A stretch of DNA of 64,000 nt from Arthrobacter sp. OVS8 (GTDB lineage Bacteria; Actinomycetota; Actinomycetes; Actinomycetales; Micrococcaceae): contig CP116670.1 in NCBI GenBank assembly GCA_028370155.1, positions 2,666,001 to 2,730,000 of the forward strand. The letters run 5' to 3'. The notes under the pieces were generated by a model. It saw only the letters and a program-made list of their open reading frames with translations, had not been told where the DNA came from and did not search any database. Position numbers and translations under genes: made by a program. Shown piece after piece: positions 1 through 9,200 of this stretch (position 1 is the stretch's first letter; every line of letters starts with the position of its first letter).

Positions 1-230
1 AGGCGGTCGGCCTCAAGGTCCCAGACGACGGCGCCGTTGGAGCAAATGACCGTTCCGGTGTGGCCGAGCCGGTCCTGCAGCGGGTGGAGCCAGCGCGGCG
101 GACGGCCGGTGACGAAGACCAGCTCGACGCCGGCCTCGCGGCACGCGTGAAACGCCCGGACGGTCCGGTCACTGATTTTGCCGTCGTGGCCGAGGATCGT
201 TCCGTCAATGTCACTTGCTACCAGCCGCAT
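1..230 (-). CDS. HAD-superfamily (Cof-type) phosphatase, N-terminal part
   Basis: Reading leftward from ATG at 228-230, the protein opens with MRLVASDIDGTILG, the DxDGT motif I of haloacid dehalogenase-type phosphatases. It goes on with a cap-type segment and VTGRPP, the S/T motif II region, then ICSNGA, typical of the Cof/SupB subgroup that dephosphorylates sugar phosphates or flavin precursors. Only about 76 codons lie in the window; the C-terminus is beyond the left edge. No frameshift is seen in this part. The substrate cannot be told from this piece. The 190 bases between its start and the next gene (231-419) show no gene or clear signal. Confidence 0.8.
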   Translation of the reverse strand, partial: MRLVASDIDGTILGHDGKISDRTVRAFHACREAGVELVFVTGRPPRWLHPLQDRLGHTGTVICSNGAVVWDLEADR

Positions 231-419
231 ACAGCCAGTCTACGTTGGCGGTGCCTGCCTGGGCGCGGGCGGCGGGCTCTCGGGAGGCGCACGGAACCGT
301 GCCCGGCGGCGGCCGACGTCGAACTCGCCGGAAACGTGCCCGGTCGCCGGAAAGCTACGGCGACCCCGCAGGCTTCCGGCGAATTCGTGCGCACAGGCCG
401 GCGCAGGCCCCGCAGCGGC

Positions 420-925
420 TCAGCGCTCGTAAATGCCGGTCAGGTTCGCCTTGGCCAGGGTGTGCGGGGCCAGCTTCGCTTCGAGTTTCGCGGGGTGGGC
501 GCCGGCGTCGAGCCCGGAGTGCGCTGTACCGAGGGCGTGGACCGTGACGATGTACCGGTGCGGGCCATGGCCCTGGGCGGCGCCGCCCCCATGTAGCCGG
601 TGGTGCCGCCGTCGTTCTTCAGCTGGAAGGCGCCGGGCGGCAGGTGCCCGTGGCGCGATCCCGCCCCAGCCGGCAGGGAGGTGACGTCCGCAGGGAGGTC
701 CAGCACGGCCCAGTGCCAGAAGCCGCCGCGGCCCGGGGCATCGGGGTCGAACACGGTGACGGCGTAGCTCAAAGTCCCGGCGGGGGCGCCGCTCCAGCTC
801 AGCTGCGGGGACTCGTCCTTGGCGCCCGCGCCGGTTGAGGCGCCGCGCTGGGCCGGCGGGAGGGTCTGGCCGTCTTGGAATGACTCACTGCTGACGCGGA
901 AGGACGGGGCATCGTGGTGTGTCAT
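420..925 (-). CDS. YbhB/YbcL family (PEBP, Raf kinase inhibitor-like) protein, one frameshift
   Basis: The protein starts MTHHDAPSFRVSSESF and carries PQLSWSGAP, the DPDAPGRGGFWHWAVLDLP core and GYMGAAPP, all typical of the bacterial phosphatidylethanolamine-binding-protein family (usually 150-180 residues). At about 570-578 the frame is lost in a CCC/GGG run. Restoring one base gives GHGPHRYIVTVHALG and an end ...LAKANLTGIYER with TGA at 420-422, about 168 residues. The ligand-binding DPDxP and GxHR motifs are then both present. Its physiological role is unknown; family members bind small anions. It precedes the sugar kinase on the same strand by about 10 bases. Confidence 0.8.
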
Positions 926-934
926 GGCTGCCTT

Positions 935-1935
935 TCAGTTGCTGGGGAGTTCTGCACTTTCAGGGTCGTGACCGGCTTCCCTGGAAGTCCGCGCGCCGGA
1001 CTCCATCCGGTTCAGTTCCGCGCGGGTGGGCGGGTTGGCGCCGGCCCGGGACACGGTGACGGCGGCGGCCCGGGCCGCGTGGGCCAGGAGGTCCCGGAGG
1101 CTTTCGGCGGAGAGCCCGCGCAGGTCCTTGCGGTTCTGCGCCCCGTCCAGTCCCAGGTCCACGATGGCGGAGAGCAGCGCCGCCATGAAGGAATCCCCGG
1201 CGCCCACCGTGTCGGCCACCTTCACGGACGGCGCCGGGAAGTCCGCCTCGCCGGCGGCGTTCACGCCCCACGGCCCGTGGGCGCCGCGGGTGACCACCAC
1301 CATGGCGGGGCCTTCCGAACCGCCGAGCGACAGCCAGCGCCGGGCCGAATCCAGCGGATCCTCGCCCGGGTACAGCCATTCGAGGTCCTCGTCGGAAGCC
1401 TTGACCACGTCGGCCAGGGTGACGAACTTCTCCGCCTGCCGGCGCGCGTAGTCGACGTCGGCGATGATGCTGGGCGGCAGTTGGGGTCGAAGCTGATGGT
1501 CGACAAAGGATGGGCATGCTCGACGGCGGAGAGCACCTCGGCGGCGCCGGGCGCCAGCATGGTGGCGATCGAGCCGGTGTGCAGCAGCGTCGTTGCCTGC
1601 AGCATAAACGGCAACCTGTCCGCGAGTCCGGGAAGCTCCCACGCGAGCTCGAACGTGTAGCTCGCGGCGCCGTCGTCGTCGATCAGGGCGGTGGCCACGG
1701 AGGTGGGAAGCTCGTCCGGGCCCACCGGGAGGAGCACCGAGCTGGACTTCAGGTGGGCGGCCACCGATTCGCCGTAGGCGTCGCGCCCGTAGCGGCCGAT
1801 GAACTGCACCGGATGGTCCAGCCGGGCCAGCCCCACGGCGACGTTGAGGGGGCTGCCGCCCACGTGGGCCTGGATACCGGAGGAACGCTGGACTACATCA
1901 ACCAGGCCCTCGCCTATAACTGTGAGCATGCTCAT
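935..1935 (-). CDS. PfkB-family carbohydrate kinase (fructokinase-like), one frameshift
   Basis: The start is MSMLTVIGEGLVDVV, with GGSPLNVAVGLARL (substrate-binding GG motif) and the C-terminal DTVGAGDSFMAAL motif, whose Asp is the catalytic base of PfkB/ribokinase enzymes. Such enzymes transfer phosphate from ATP to a sugar such as fructose or ribose in the cytoplasm. The frame breaks near 1470-1480 just after SFDPNCRP; the second half resumes at LPPSIIADVDYARRQAEK and runs to a stop at 935. The repaired length, about 330 residues, is normal for the family. Fructokinase is the best guess, but the sugar is not certain. A second ATG six bases downstream of the chosen start (at 1929) is equally possible. 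Confidence 0.85.
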
Positions 1936-1986
1936 ACTCTGCCAGAGAACGCGGGCCGGTGCCCCAGTGTTTCGCGGGTCCAGCTG

Positions 1987-3354
1987 TCAGCCGGAGGCGG
2001 CCCCCGGCTTCTCCAGCTGGATCCCGGCGGCCTCCGCGTCGTCGAACCTCGCATCAATGAGGACCACGGCCCTGCCGGCGCGCTGAAGCAGGCTCGCGGC
2101 GATGCCGGCCCGGTAGCCGGAGGTGCAGTGCACCCACAGCTTCCCGGCGGGGAGATCGGCCAGTCGGGGCAGCAGTTCGTGCAGCGGGACATTGACGGCC
2201 CCCGCCACGCGCGAGGCGGCGTACTCGTCGGCCCGCCGCACGTCGACGACGGCGTCAGCGCCGCCGGAACGGGACGCCGGAACGGCGTCCCAGCCCACGC
2301 AGGGAAAGGATGTGACGGCGGCGCGGGGCGCCACGGCGTGCGGGTCCGTACCGAGAGCGGCGTCGGGCGAGTCGATGCCGATGCGGGCGAGGTCGCGGAT
2401 GGCGTTCTCCACATCGGCGCGGGATCCGACGAGGGTCAGTTGCTCGCCCCACGGCATCACCCACCCGAGATAGGTGCTGAAGCTTTTCCCGTAGCCAAAG
2501 CTCACGCTTCCCTTGAGGTGGCTGCTGGCGAAGGCCACGCGGCGGCGCAGGTCCACCACCCACTCGCCATCCTCCAGCCGGCGCATGAGTTCCTCGGCGT
2601 CGAGGGCCTCCGGCACGGTCAGATCAGCGGGGCCGGGGCCGGCGGTGTTGGTGACCCCCATGTGGGCGTAGTAGGAGGGGTAGGCCGTGAGGTTGGCGAT
2701 GAGTTCCCGGACGAAGTGGTCCTCGTCGGGATCCGTCAGGGCGTGGTTGCTGGTGAGCTGTTCGCCGATGGTGGACGATCCGGCTCCGCTGGCCGGGCCG
2801 GAGGAGCAGAAGGACCCGAACCCGTGGGTCGGGAACAGGCCGGCGCCGGGAGCGGCCTCCCCGGCGAGGCGGCGCACCGAGGCGTACTGGTCATGGGTGA
2901 GGCCGAGCGTGTCCTCGGTGCGGACAAGGTCCGTGCGGCCCACCGAGCCGTAGAGGAGGCTTCCGCCGGAGAACACGGCCTGCTGCGTGCCGTCGTCCAC
3001 GATGAAAGACAGGTGGGTGTGGGTGTGGCCCGGTGTCGCTACGGCTTTGACCGACAACGCGCCGACCAGGACGGTCTGCCCGTCCGCGATCGGCTGCCGC
3101 TCGAAAGTGACCGGGTCCGCGGCGTTCACGAGGTAGCTGGCGCCGTGCGCCCTGGCCAGTTCGAGCCCGCCGGAGAGGTAATCGTTATGGATGTGCGTCT
3201 CGGCGACATGGGTGATTCGCACCCCGGCGCCGAGCGCGGCCGCCTCGACGCGGTCCGTATCGCGCTGCGGGTCGATGACCAGCGCCACGGAGCCGTCATG
3301 GACGAGATAGCTGCGGTCCCCGAGTTGTGTGGTCTCGATGACGATGACGTCCAT
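1987..3354 (-). CDS. MBL-fold/rhodanese fusion, persulfide dioxygenase-like
   Basis: An intact 455-residue protein. Residues 1-240 form a metallo-beta-lactamase fold with the ETHIHNDYLSGG metal motif and PGHTHTHLSFI, as in ETHE1-like persulfide dioxygenases, which oxidise protein or low-molecular-weight persulfides to sulfite. Two rhodanese domains follow. The first (about 265-350) has no active-site cysteine where expected. The second (about 375-450) ends in WVHCTSGYRA, a proper CxxGxR loop, so it should carry sulfane sulfur. The architecture matches the CstB-type sulfide detoxification enzymes of Gram-positive bacteria. A candidate CsoR/CstR-type operator lies about 50 bases upstream of the start. 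Confidence 0.88.
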   Translation of the reverse strand: MDVIVIETTQLGDRSYLVHDGSVALVIDPQRDTDRVEAAALGAGVRITHVAETHIHNDYLSGGLELARAHGASYLVNAADPVTFERQPIADGQTVLVGALSVKAVATPGHTHTHLSFIVDDGTQQAVFSGGSLLYGSVGRTDLVRTEDTLGLTHDQYASVRRLAGEAAPGAGLFPTHGFGSFCSSGPASGAGSSTIGEQLTSNHALTDPDEDHFVRELIANLTAYPSYYAHMGVTNTAGPGPADLTVPEALDAEELMRRLEDGEWVVDLRRRVAFASSHLKGSVSFGYGKSFSTYLGWVMPWGEQLTLVGSRADVENAIRDLARIGIDSPDAALGTDPHAVAPRAAVTSFPCVGWDAVPASRSGGADAVVDVRRADEYAASRVAGAVNVPLHELLPRLADLPAGKLWVHCTSGYRAGIAASLLQRAGRAVVLIDARFDDAEAAGIQLEKPGAASG

Positions 3355-3401
3355 GATTCACTCCTGCGGCCGGGCGATCCGTGCGTGTCGCTTCCATCGT
3401 C

Positions 3402-3417
3402 AAACCCCTGAGGGTAT
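3402..3417. promoter_or_regulatory. Candidate CsoR/CstR-type operator
   Basis: AAACCCCTGAGGGTAT has a CCC-TGA-GGG inverted core with flanking A/T. It resembles the ATACCC...GGGTAT sites bound by CsoR-family copper and persulfide sensors. It sits about 50 bases upstream of the MBL/rhodanese gene, which such regulators often control. No CsoR-family gene is in the window, so this rests on pattern and context only. Confidence 0.4.
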
Positions 3418-3487
3418 GAGCGCAAGCCTCGTTGGGCGCTGGAGTTGGGCGCGGGAGTTCGGCCGGACGGACCGGGCTGCCGGGCGC

Positions 3488-4836
3488 CTACCGGCCGGGG
3501 CCGTCCTGCTGGTACACGTCCGGGATCCCGTCCTGGTCCGCGTCGACCTTCTCCTCCTCTTCGGCCTTCCGGTACTGCCGGTTCCGGGTCCGCAGCACCA
3601 TCGTCGCCAGCAGGGCTGCCAGCACGGACGCCGCCAGGATGCCCACCTTGGCGTGGTCATCCTGCAGGCTGCCGTGGCCGAAGCTCAGCTCCGCCACCAG
3701 GAGCGAGACGGTGAAGCCGATGCCGGCCAGCAGGGACACTCCAAAGACGTCGATCCACTTGAAACTGGTGTCCAGCCGGGCCTTGGAGACCTTGGTGAGC
3801 AGCCAGGTGGTGCCCATAATGCCGATCGGCTTGCCGAGGACGAGGGCCATGATGATGCCGACGGCCACCGGGTCCGTCAGCGCCGAGCCCAGTCCCTCCC
3901 AGCCGCCCACGGCCACACCGGCGGAGAAAAACGCGAAGATCGGAACGGCGACCCCGGCCGAGATCGGGCGGAACCGGTGCTCGAAGACCTCCGCGAGACC
4001 CGGGCCGCCTCCGGGCCGCCGCTGGCCTTCGACCGCAGGACCGGGACGGCGAAGCCGAGCAGCACACCGGCCACGGTCGCGTGGATCCCGGAGGCGTGGA
4101 CGAGGGCCCAGGTGACGGCACCCAGCGGCAGCAGAATCAGCCACGCGGCCGAGGCCTTGATTTTGAAGAAGCGCCGGTACCTGTGCGCCAGATAGGTGTA
4201 GATGCCCAGGGGAATCAGCGCCAGCAGCAGCGGCATGGGCTGGAGGTCGCTGGTGTAGAACACGGCGATGATGGTGATGGCGATCAGGTCATCCACCACG
4301 GCCAGGGTCAGCAGGAAGATCCGCAGGGCGCTGGGCAGATGCGAGCCGATGATGGCCAGCACTGCGACGGCGAAAGCGATGTCGGTGGCGGTGGGGATTG
4401 CCCAGCCGCGCAGGGTCTCCGGGCTGGCAAAGTTGACGATCGTGTAAATGATGGCCGGGATGGCGACGCCGCCCACGGCCGCCGCGACCGGGACGATCGA
4501 TTTATTGATCTGCCGCAGGTCCCCGGCGATGAACTCGCGCTTGAGTTCCAGGCCCACCAGGAAGAAGAAGATGGCGAGCAGCCCGTCGGCGGCCCACGCG
4601 CCCAGGCTCAGTTCCAGGTGCCAGGGTTCGTAGCCGAATTTGAAGTCCCGCAGGGCGAAGTAGCTCTCGGACACCGGCGAGTTGGCCCAGATGAGGGCGA
4701 TCACGGCTGCCGCGACAAGCAGGGCTCCACCGACTGTTTCCTTACGGAGGATCTCGCCGATCCGGAGGGATTCGGCGTAGCTGCCGCGGCCGAAGATCGT
4801 CAAACGCGGCCGGGTGGGAGGAGGAGTGGGGCTCAT
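3488..4836 (-). CDS. nhaA: Na+/H+ antiporter NhaA, one frameshift
   Basis: The protein starts [20 protein letters not shown] and shows NhaA hallmarks: [22 protein letters not shown] and the conserved aspartate pair in [11 protein letters not shown] that exchanges Na+ for H+. About eleven hydrophobic membrane segments are visible. The frame slips near 4005-4015 after [13 protein letters not shown] and resumes at [19 protein letters not shown], running on through the last membrane helices to a stop at 3488. The repaired length is about 450 residues, slightly longer than Escherichia coli NhaA because of an acidic cytoplasmic tail. That tail contains DADQDGIPD, a calcium-loop-like motif (see findings). 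The role is sodium and pH homeostasis in the cell membrane. Confidence 0.92.
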
Positions 4837-4913
4837 GCGGCAGTCCTAAAATTTGGGTCGACTGAACTATGCCGACCAGACTTCCCGGCGCACCTGCATC
4901 CCAGTCTAGTGGG

Positions 4914-5636
4914 TCACGGCATGGTGCTGAACCGTTCGGCCTTGGATTTACTGCCCTGGACGATGATCTGGTCGTCGTCGTACAGCACCGTCTGCGCCGT
5001 CGTGTGCCCCCATGTGCCGCCGGGGCGTTTGACGGCAACAATCGTGACGCCGAACTTGTCCCGGAGCCCGAGTACGCCCAGCGGCCGGTCCCGCACGGCG
5101 GAGGGCGGACTGGTGCGGATCATCACGAAGTCGTCCTCGAATTCCACGTAGTCAAGGATCGAGCCGAGGACCAGGTGCGCGACGCGCTTGCCCATGTCGT
5201 GTTCCGGCCGGATGACGTGCTCGACGCCGAGCTGGCCCAGGATCTCGGCGTGCGGTTCACTGATGGCCTTCGCCCAGATCTGCGGACGCTGGAATTTCAG
5301 GATCCGTGATGTGGTGAGGATGCTGGCTTCGATGTCCGAGCCGATGCCGACGACGGCCCGGTCGAATTCGTGGACCGAGAGCTGGCGCAGCGCCTCTTCC
5401 TTGGTGGAGTCGGCCCTGACCACGTGGGTGAGGCGCCCGTTGTAGGACTGGACGATTTCCTCGCTGGCGTCGATGCCGAGGACCTCGGTGCCCTGCGCCT
5501 CCAGCTCCAGCGCCAGCGAGCCGCCGAAGCGGCCCAGGCCAATGACCACCACCGACGATGCCTTGTCACTGGCGGCAGCGGAGTGGGACGAGAAGATATT
5601 CCTAGCCAATGAGGGGCCTTTCCTTGGGGTATTCAT
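4914..5636 (-). CDS. KtrA/TrkA-type potassium uptake regulator (RCK: NAD-binding plus TrkA-C)
   Basis: From ATG at 5634-5636 the protein starts MNTPRKGPSLARN and shows the Rossmann motif VVVIGLGRFGGSLALEL, then DASEEIVQ at the end of the second strand. A TrkA-C domain (about 155-235) follows, with the conserved HVIRPEHDMGKRVAHLV region before it. About 240 residues. This is the soluble gating ring that binds nucleotide and controls the TrkH-type channel encoded just upstream. Its start overlaps the 3' end of that gene by 35 bases, so translation is probably coupled. As sequenced, a lost base joins the two genes into one frame; I regard the join as an artefact. Confidence 0.85.
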   Translation of the reverse strand: MNTPRKGPSLARNIFSSHSAAASDKASSVVVIGLGRFGGSLALELEAQGTEVLGIDASEEIVQSYNGRLTHVVRADSTKEEALRQLSVHEFDRAVVGIGSDIEASILTTSRILKFQRPQIWAKAISEPHAEILGQLGVEHVIRPEHDMGKRVAHLVLGSILDYVEFEDDFVMIRTSPPSAVRDRPLGVLGLRDKFGVTIVAVKRPGGTWGHTTAQTVLYDDDQIIVQGSKSKAERFSTMP

Positions 5637-6991
5637 AGAGCAGGGTCGTTCACGCAGGGCCAGCGCCGCGCCCAGCGTGACCGGACCCAGCCTCCCGACG
5701 AACATCAGCAGGATCAGCACGAGCTGCCCGGCCGGAGGCATGCCGGCCGTGATGCCGGTGGACAGCCCCACGGTGGCGAAGGCCGAAACGACCTCGAACA
5801 GGATCCGTTCCTGCCCGAAGTCGGTGATCAGCATCAGGAACATCGTGGACCCGGTCACCAGGGCGATCGCCAGCAGCACCACGGTAATGGCCTGACGGTG
5901 CACCGCGCGGGAGAGGCGCTTGCCGAAGATGTTTACGGCCGTCCCGCCCTGCAGTTCGGTGCTGAGAATGAAGAACAGCACGGCGAAAGTCGTGATCTTC
6001 AGGCCGCCGGCCGTACCCGCCGGGCCGCCGCCGATGAACATCAGGATGTCCATGCCCAGCCACGACACCGGATCCATCTGGGCAATGTCGATGCTGTTGA
6101 AGCCGGCGGTGCGGGTAATGACGGACTGGAAGAAGCCGGCCAGCACGCGCTCTGCGGGGTGGAGGCCGCCCAGGGTTGCCGGGTTGGCCCATTCGACGGC
6201 CGTGAGGAAGACGGTGCCGCCCGCCAGGAGGACGGCCGAGCCGACGACCACGAGTTTGGTGTGCATGCTCCAGAGGATCGGACGCCGGTACTCCCGGCCC
6301 AGTTCGAACAGGACCGGGAACCCCAGTCCGCCGATGATCACGGCGGCGGCGATCGGCAGGCAGATCCAGGGATCGCCGACAAACCCCATGAGATTGTCCG
6401 AGTACAGGGCAAAGCCGGCGTTGTTGAAGGACGAGATTGAATGGAAGACCCCGTGCCAGACCGCGTCGCCCAGCCCGTAGCCGTACCCGGCCCTGAAGCG
6501 GACCGCGAGAATCAGCGCCAGCACTGTTTCCACGATCACACTGATGAGCAGAACACCCACCAGCACACGGCGGACGTCGCCGAAGCCGCTGCTTTTCGTC
6601 TCGGCGGCGGCAGATATCCGGGATTTCAGGCCCAGCCGGCGGGCGGTCAGGACCCCCAGCAGCGTGCCGAAGGACATCACGCCGAAGCCGCCGATCTGGA
6701 TGAGCACCAAGATGACCACCTGGCCGAAGCCGCTCCAGAAGACGGGCGTGTCCACGGTGATCAGGCCGGTGACGCAGACGGCGGACGTGGCCGTGAACAG
6801 CGCTTCCAGCAGGCTGGTTCCGCCCCGCCGGCCTTGGCCACCGGCAGCAGCAGCAGTCCGGTCCCGACGGCGACTGCCGCAGCGAAGCCCAGCACGATCA
6901 CCTGGGCGGGGTGGCGCGGCGCGAACGCCCGGAAAAACCGGGTGAAGCCCGCAGCCAGGGCGCGCAGGACCGCGGGAACTTCGACTTGCAT
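5602..6991 (-). CDS. TrkH/KtrB-family potassium channel subunit, two frameshifts
   Basis: The start MQVEVPAVLRALAAGF leads into the first hydrophobic helix. The selectivity-filter repeats SSFNNAGFALYS, VITRTAGFNSIDI and FATVGLSTGITAG are typical of Ktr/Trk pores. MFIGGGPAGTAGGLK is the conserved D4 region. One shift near 6826 (after LLPVAKAGGA) interrupts the N-terminus; a second near 5655 removes the native end. Restoring one base there gives ALRERP, then LYEYPKERPLIG and TAG at 5602-5604, the usual C-terminus of this family. The repaired size is about 463 residues. With the RCK subunit downstream it forms a K+ uptake system in the membrane. Confidence 0.88.
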
Positions 6992-7043
6992 AGGCGAAAC
7001 GCTACCACCGGCCGCGCGGCCGTGCGTCCGTAGCTGGCAGAGG

Positions 7044-7935
7044 TCAGCCGAGCAGGACCTGCACCAGTTCGCGGCACTTCCGGTAGGCGGCAGCCTTCGG
7101 GTCGATCAGGGCGAAGTGGTCGCCCGGGACTTTCAGGAGCTGGACCGGGGCGCCGGCGGTCTTGGCCGCCGCCGCGTAGGAGTCGGACTGGCTCGCGGGG
7201 ACGGTGTCGTCGTCCGTGCCGTGAACGGCATACACGGGGATCTTCAGCGGCACTGCGCTCATCGGATCCGCATACTTATGCCGTTTCGGGTATTTTTCCG
7301 AAGAGCCGCCCAGCAGGTTGCTGACCGCACCGTTGCTGAGGTTCAGCCGTTCGGCTTCAGCGAGGTTCAGCAGCCCGGACTGGCTGACGACGCCGGTCAG
7401 GTGCACCGCACCGTCGTCGTCCTTGCGGATCAACTGGCGGTCCGCGTCGGGGGCGCCGAGCCGGGAGAGGCGGCTCCGTCCCGCAGCCCAGACCGCGAGG
7501 TGCCCGCCGGCGGAGTGTCCCAGCGCCACCACCCGGTCCAAGTCAAGGCCGTGTTCACCGGCGATGTCGCCGAGTTTGTCGATGCCGGCGAGCACGTCAG
7601 AGAAGGTGTGCGGCCAGCCGCCGCCGTTGCCGGCGCGGCGGTACTCCAGGTTCCAGGCGGCCATACCGTGCGCCGCGAGGTCCTTGGCCAGGGGTTCGCC
7701 GAGTTCCGCGCCGTACTGGGACCGCCAGTATCCGCCGTGGATGACCACCACCACACCCCTGGTGGCGGCTGACTCCGGCAGGAAGAGTTCCCCCACTGGC
7801 TGGAGTCATCGCCGTAGCTGTACCTGTGCCGCTTCACACTGTCCTCCTTGGGGCCCGGTGAACAGGCGGCGGAGACTGCCCCAGAATCACCGTCGCTGCG
7901 GCCGCGATAAATGCCCGACGCCGCACATCAGCCAT
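7044..7935 (-). CDS. Secreted/lipoprotein alpha/beta hydrolase (BD-FAE or kynurenine-formamidase-like), two frameshifts
   Basis: The catalytic part has HGGYWRSQYG (oxyanion HGG), the nucleophile elbow GHSAGGH, an Asp in HGTDDDTVP and a His in GDHFALID. This is the alpha/beta hydrolase group with feruloyl esterases and arylformamidases. Following the reading frame upstream through two one-base losses (near 7796 in a GGGG run and near 7870) reveals a native start ATG at 7933-7935. It encodes MADVRRRAFIAAAATVILG followed by a lipobox-like VSAAC. The basic arginine run plus lipobox points to a lipoprotein, perhaps Tat-exported. The mature enzyme would act at the outer face of the membrane on an ester or amide. 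The substrate is not known. 7936-8062 shows nothing else. Confidence 0.75.
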
Positions 7936-8062
7936 GTGCCGAGCCTACCTTGAGCGCCGCGCGGCAGGGCGCAACGCGGCTCGGGCCCGGGTTGGCCGCC
8001 CGCGGACGGCCCACGCGGGGTGTCAGCCCGCCGCCGTCGTACCCCGGCCGTAAGCTGGACGC

Positions 8063-9157
8063 ATGGCGAGTAACTGGGACCGGCTGGACGTGGGCCTGCG
8101 CGAATCCGTGCAGGAAAACGTGGAACTCTACGAGCGGGTGCGTCCTGCCCTGAAGCTGGTCACCCGCGAGGTCCTGCTGGAGTTACGGAGCATGCTCAAG
8201 GGCACGGAGGTGACGCCGCTGTTCGTCACCGGCCGCACCAAGACGGTCGAATCGTTCCGCGAGAAGATCTCCCGGACGGAGGAGCCGCTGGAGCCGGGCG
8301 GTCCGCCGGTGCTGAAGTTCCCGGATCCGTTCCGGACCCTGAATGACATGGTGGGGGTCCGAGTGATCACCAAACTGCCCGCGGAAAACGCGGTGGTGGC
8401 CAACCTGATCAAGCGCCAGCGCCAGCTCTTCGACTGCCGCGGTGACCGCGAGAAGGACATCGGCTCCATCGAATCAGGGACCTACGGCTATTCCAGCCGG
8501 CACCTGATCCTGCGGACCATCCAGAACGAGGCGGTCAAGGAGTACCAGCAGGCCTTCAACCCGGAGGTCCCGCCGAACGGCAGCTACTTCTTCGAATGCC
8601 AGATCCGCACTGTGTTTGCGCACGCCTGGAGCGAGATCGAGCACGACATCCGCTTCAAGGCCGAGGACCCGCGCGCCTGGACCCCGCACTTTGACCGCCA
8701 GTTCACCGCCACCGCGGCCATGCTGGAAACCGTGGAGGGTGCCTTCGCCGACCTGCACGAACGCTACGAAGAGGTCCGCAGCTACTGGGACATGGACGGC
8801 GAAGGCGCCGCGCAGCTCACGCCGAACCGGATCCGCGACGTCTGGCGCACGCTCCTGCCGCACGTGGACCGGAAGGTCGACGACGACTGGGGCTGGGCCG
8901 CCGAGCTGATGGCCGCCCACGGCCTCAACCAGACCATGCAGCTGGCCGGGCTGCTCAGCGCCAACCGGATCACCGAAGTCCGCCGGGCCCTGGACCACCG
9001 CTACTCCCCGGCCCGGACCGGCTCCTCGATGACCTGCTGCTCTGGCAGTACGGCACCAAACACATCGACCTCACCGCCGAACCGGCCGACGCCGTCCCGC
9101 ACCCGCGGCGCGACAGCCTCCTGCGCCGCCTCAAGCAGATCGAGCGTTACCGCCTGA
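8063..9157 (+). CDS. RelA/SpoT-domain protein, putative (p)ppGpp synthetase, C-terminal frameshift
   Basis: ATG GCG AGT opens the protein. Residues about 20-210 match the RelA/SpoT synthetase fold: VTGRTKTVESFREKI (ATP-site region), DPFRTLNDMVGVRVIT, GYSSRHLIL and the ECQIRTVFAHAWSEIEH signature. There is no HD hydrolase domain, so it is synthetase-only, though at about 365 residues it is longer than the small alarmone synthetases (200-260) because of a helical C-terminal extension. The frame slips near 9010-9016; the repaired tail reads LLDDLLLWQYGTKHIDL. The native stop is probably the TGA at 9155-9157, inside the left arm of a terminator. It would make the stringent-response alarmone; the trigger is unknown. 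Confidence 0.8.
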   Translation: MASNWDRLDVGLRESVQENVELYERVRPALKLVTREVLLELRSMLKGTEVTPLFVTGRTKTVESFREKISRTEEPLEPGGPPVLKFPDPFRTLNDMVGVRVITKLPAENAVVANLIKRQRQLFDCRGDREKDIGSIESGTYGYSSRHLILRTIQNEAVKEYQQAFNPEVPPNGSYFFECQIRTVFAHAWSEIEHDIRFKAEDPRAWTPHFDRQFTATAAMLETVEGAFADLHERYEEVRSYWDMDGEGAAQLTPNRIRDVWRTLLPHVDRKVDDDWGWAAELMAAHGLNQTMQLAGLLSANRITEVRRALDHRYSPARTGSSMTCCSGSTAPNTSTSPPNRPTPSRTRGATASCAASSRSSVTA

Positions 9158-9192
9158 CGCAGGGTAGGCCGCCGGGCCCGCCCCTGCGTCAG
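9154..9192. terminator. Bidirectional stem-loop terminator
   Basis: CTGACGCAGGG (9154-9164) is complementary to CCCTGCGTCAG (9182-9192), an 11-bp perfect stem with a 17-base GC-rich loop, between the convergent RelA/SpoT-domain gene and the siderophore operon. The TGA of the upstream gene sits in the left arm. There is no clear T-run, so termination may need Rho or simply rely on the hairpin. Confidence 0.6.
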
Positions 9193-9200
9193 CCCGCCGG

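Noticed and set aside
1510..3411. A 633-codon plus-strand frame over the kinase and MBL/rhodanese genes
   Set aside because: It is a GC-bias shadow, Gly/Arg/Val-rich, antisense to genes with clear domains.
4914..6755. A single 613-codon TrkH-KtrA fusion protein
   Set aside because: A one-base repair restores the normal TrkH C-terminus and stop and leaves a normal overlapping KtrA start; many nearby genes have the same kind of lost base.
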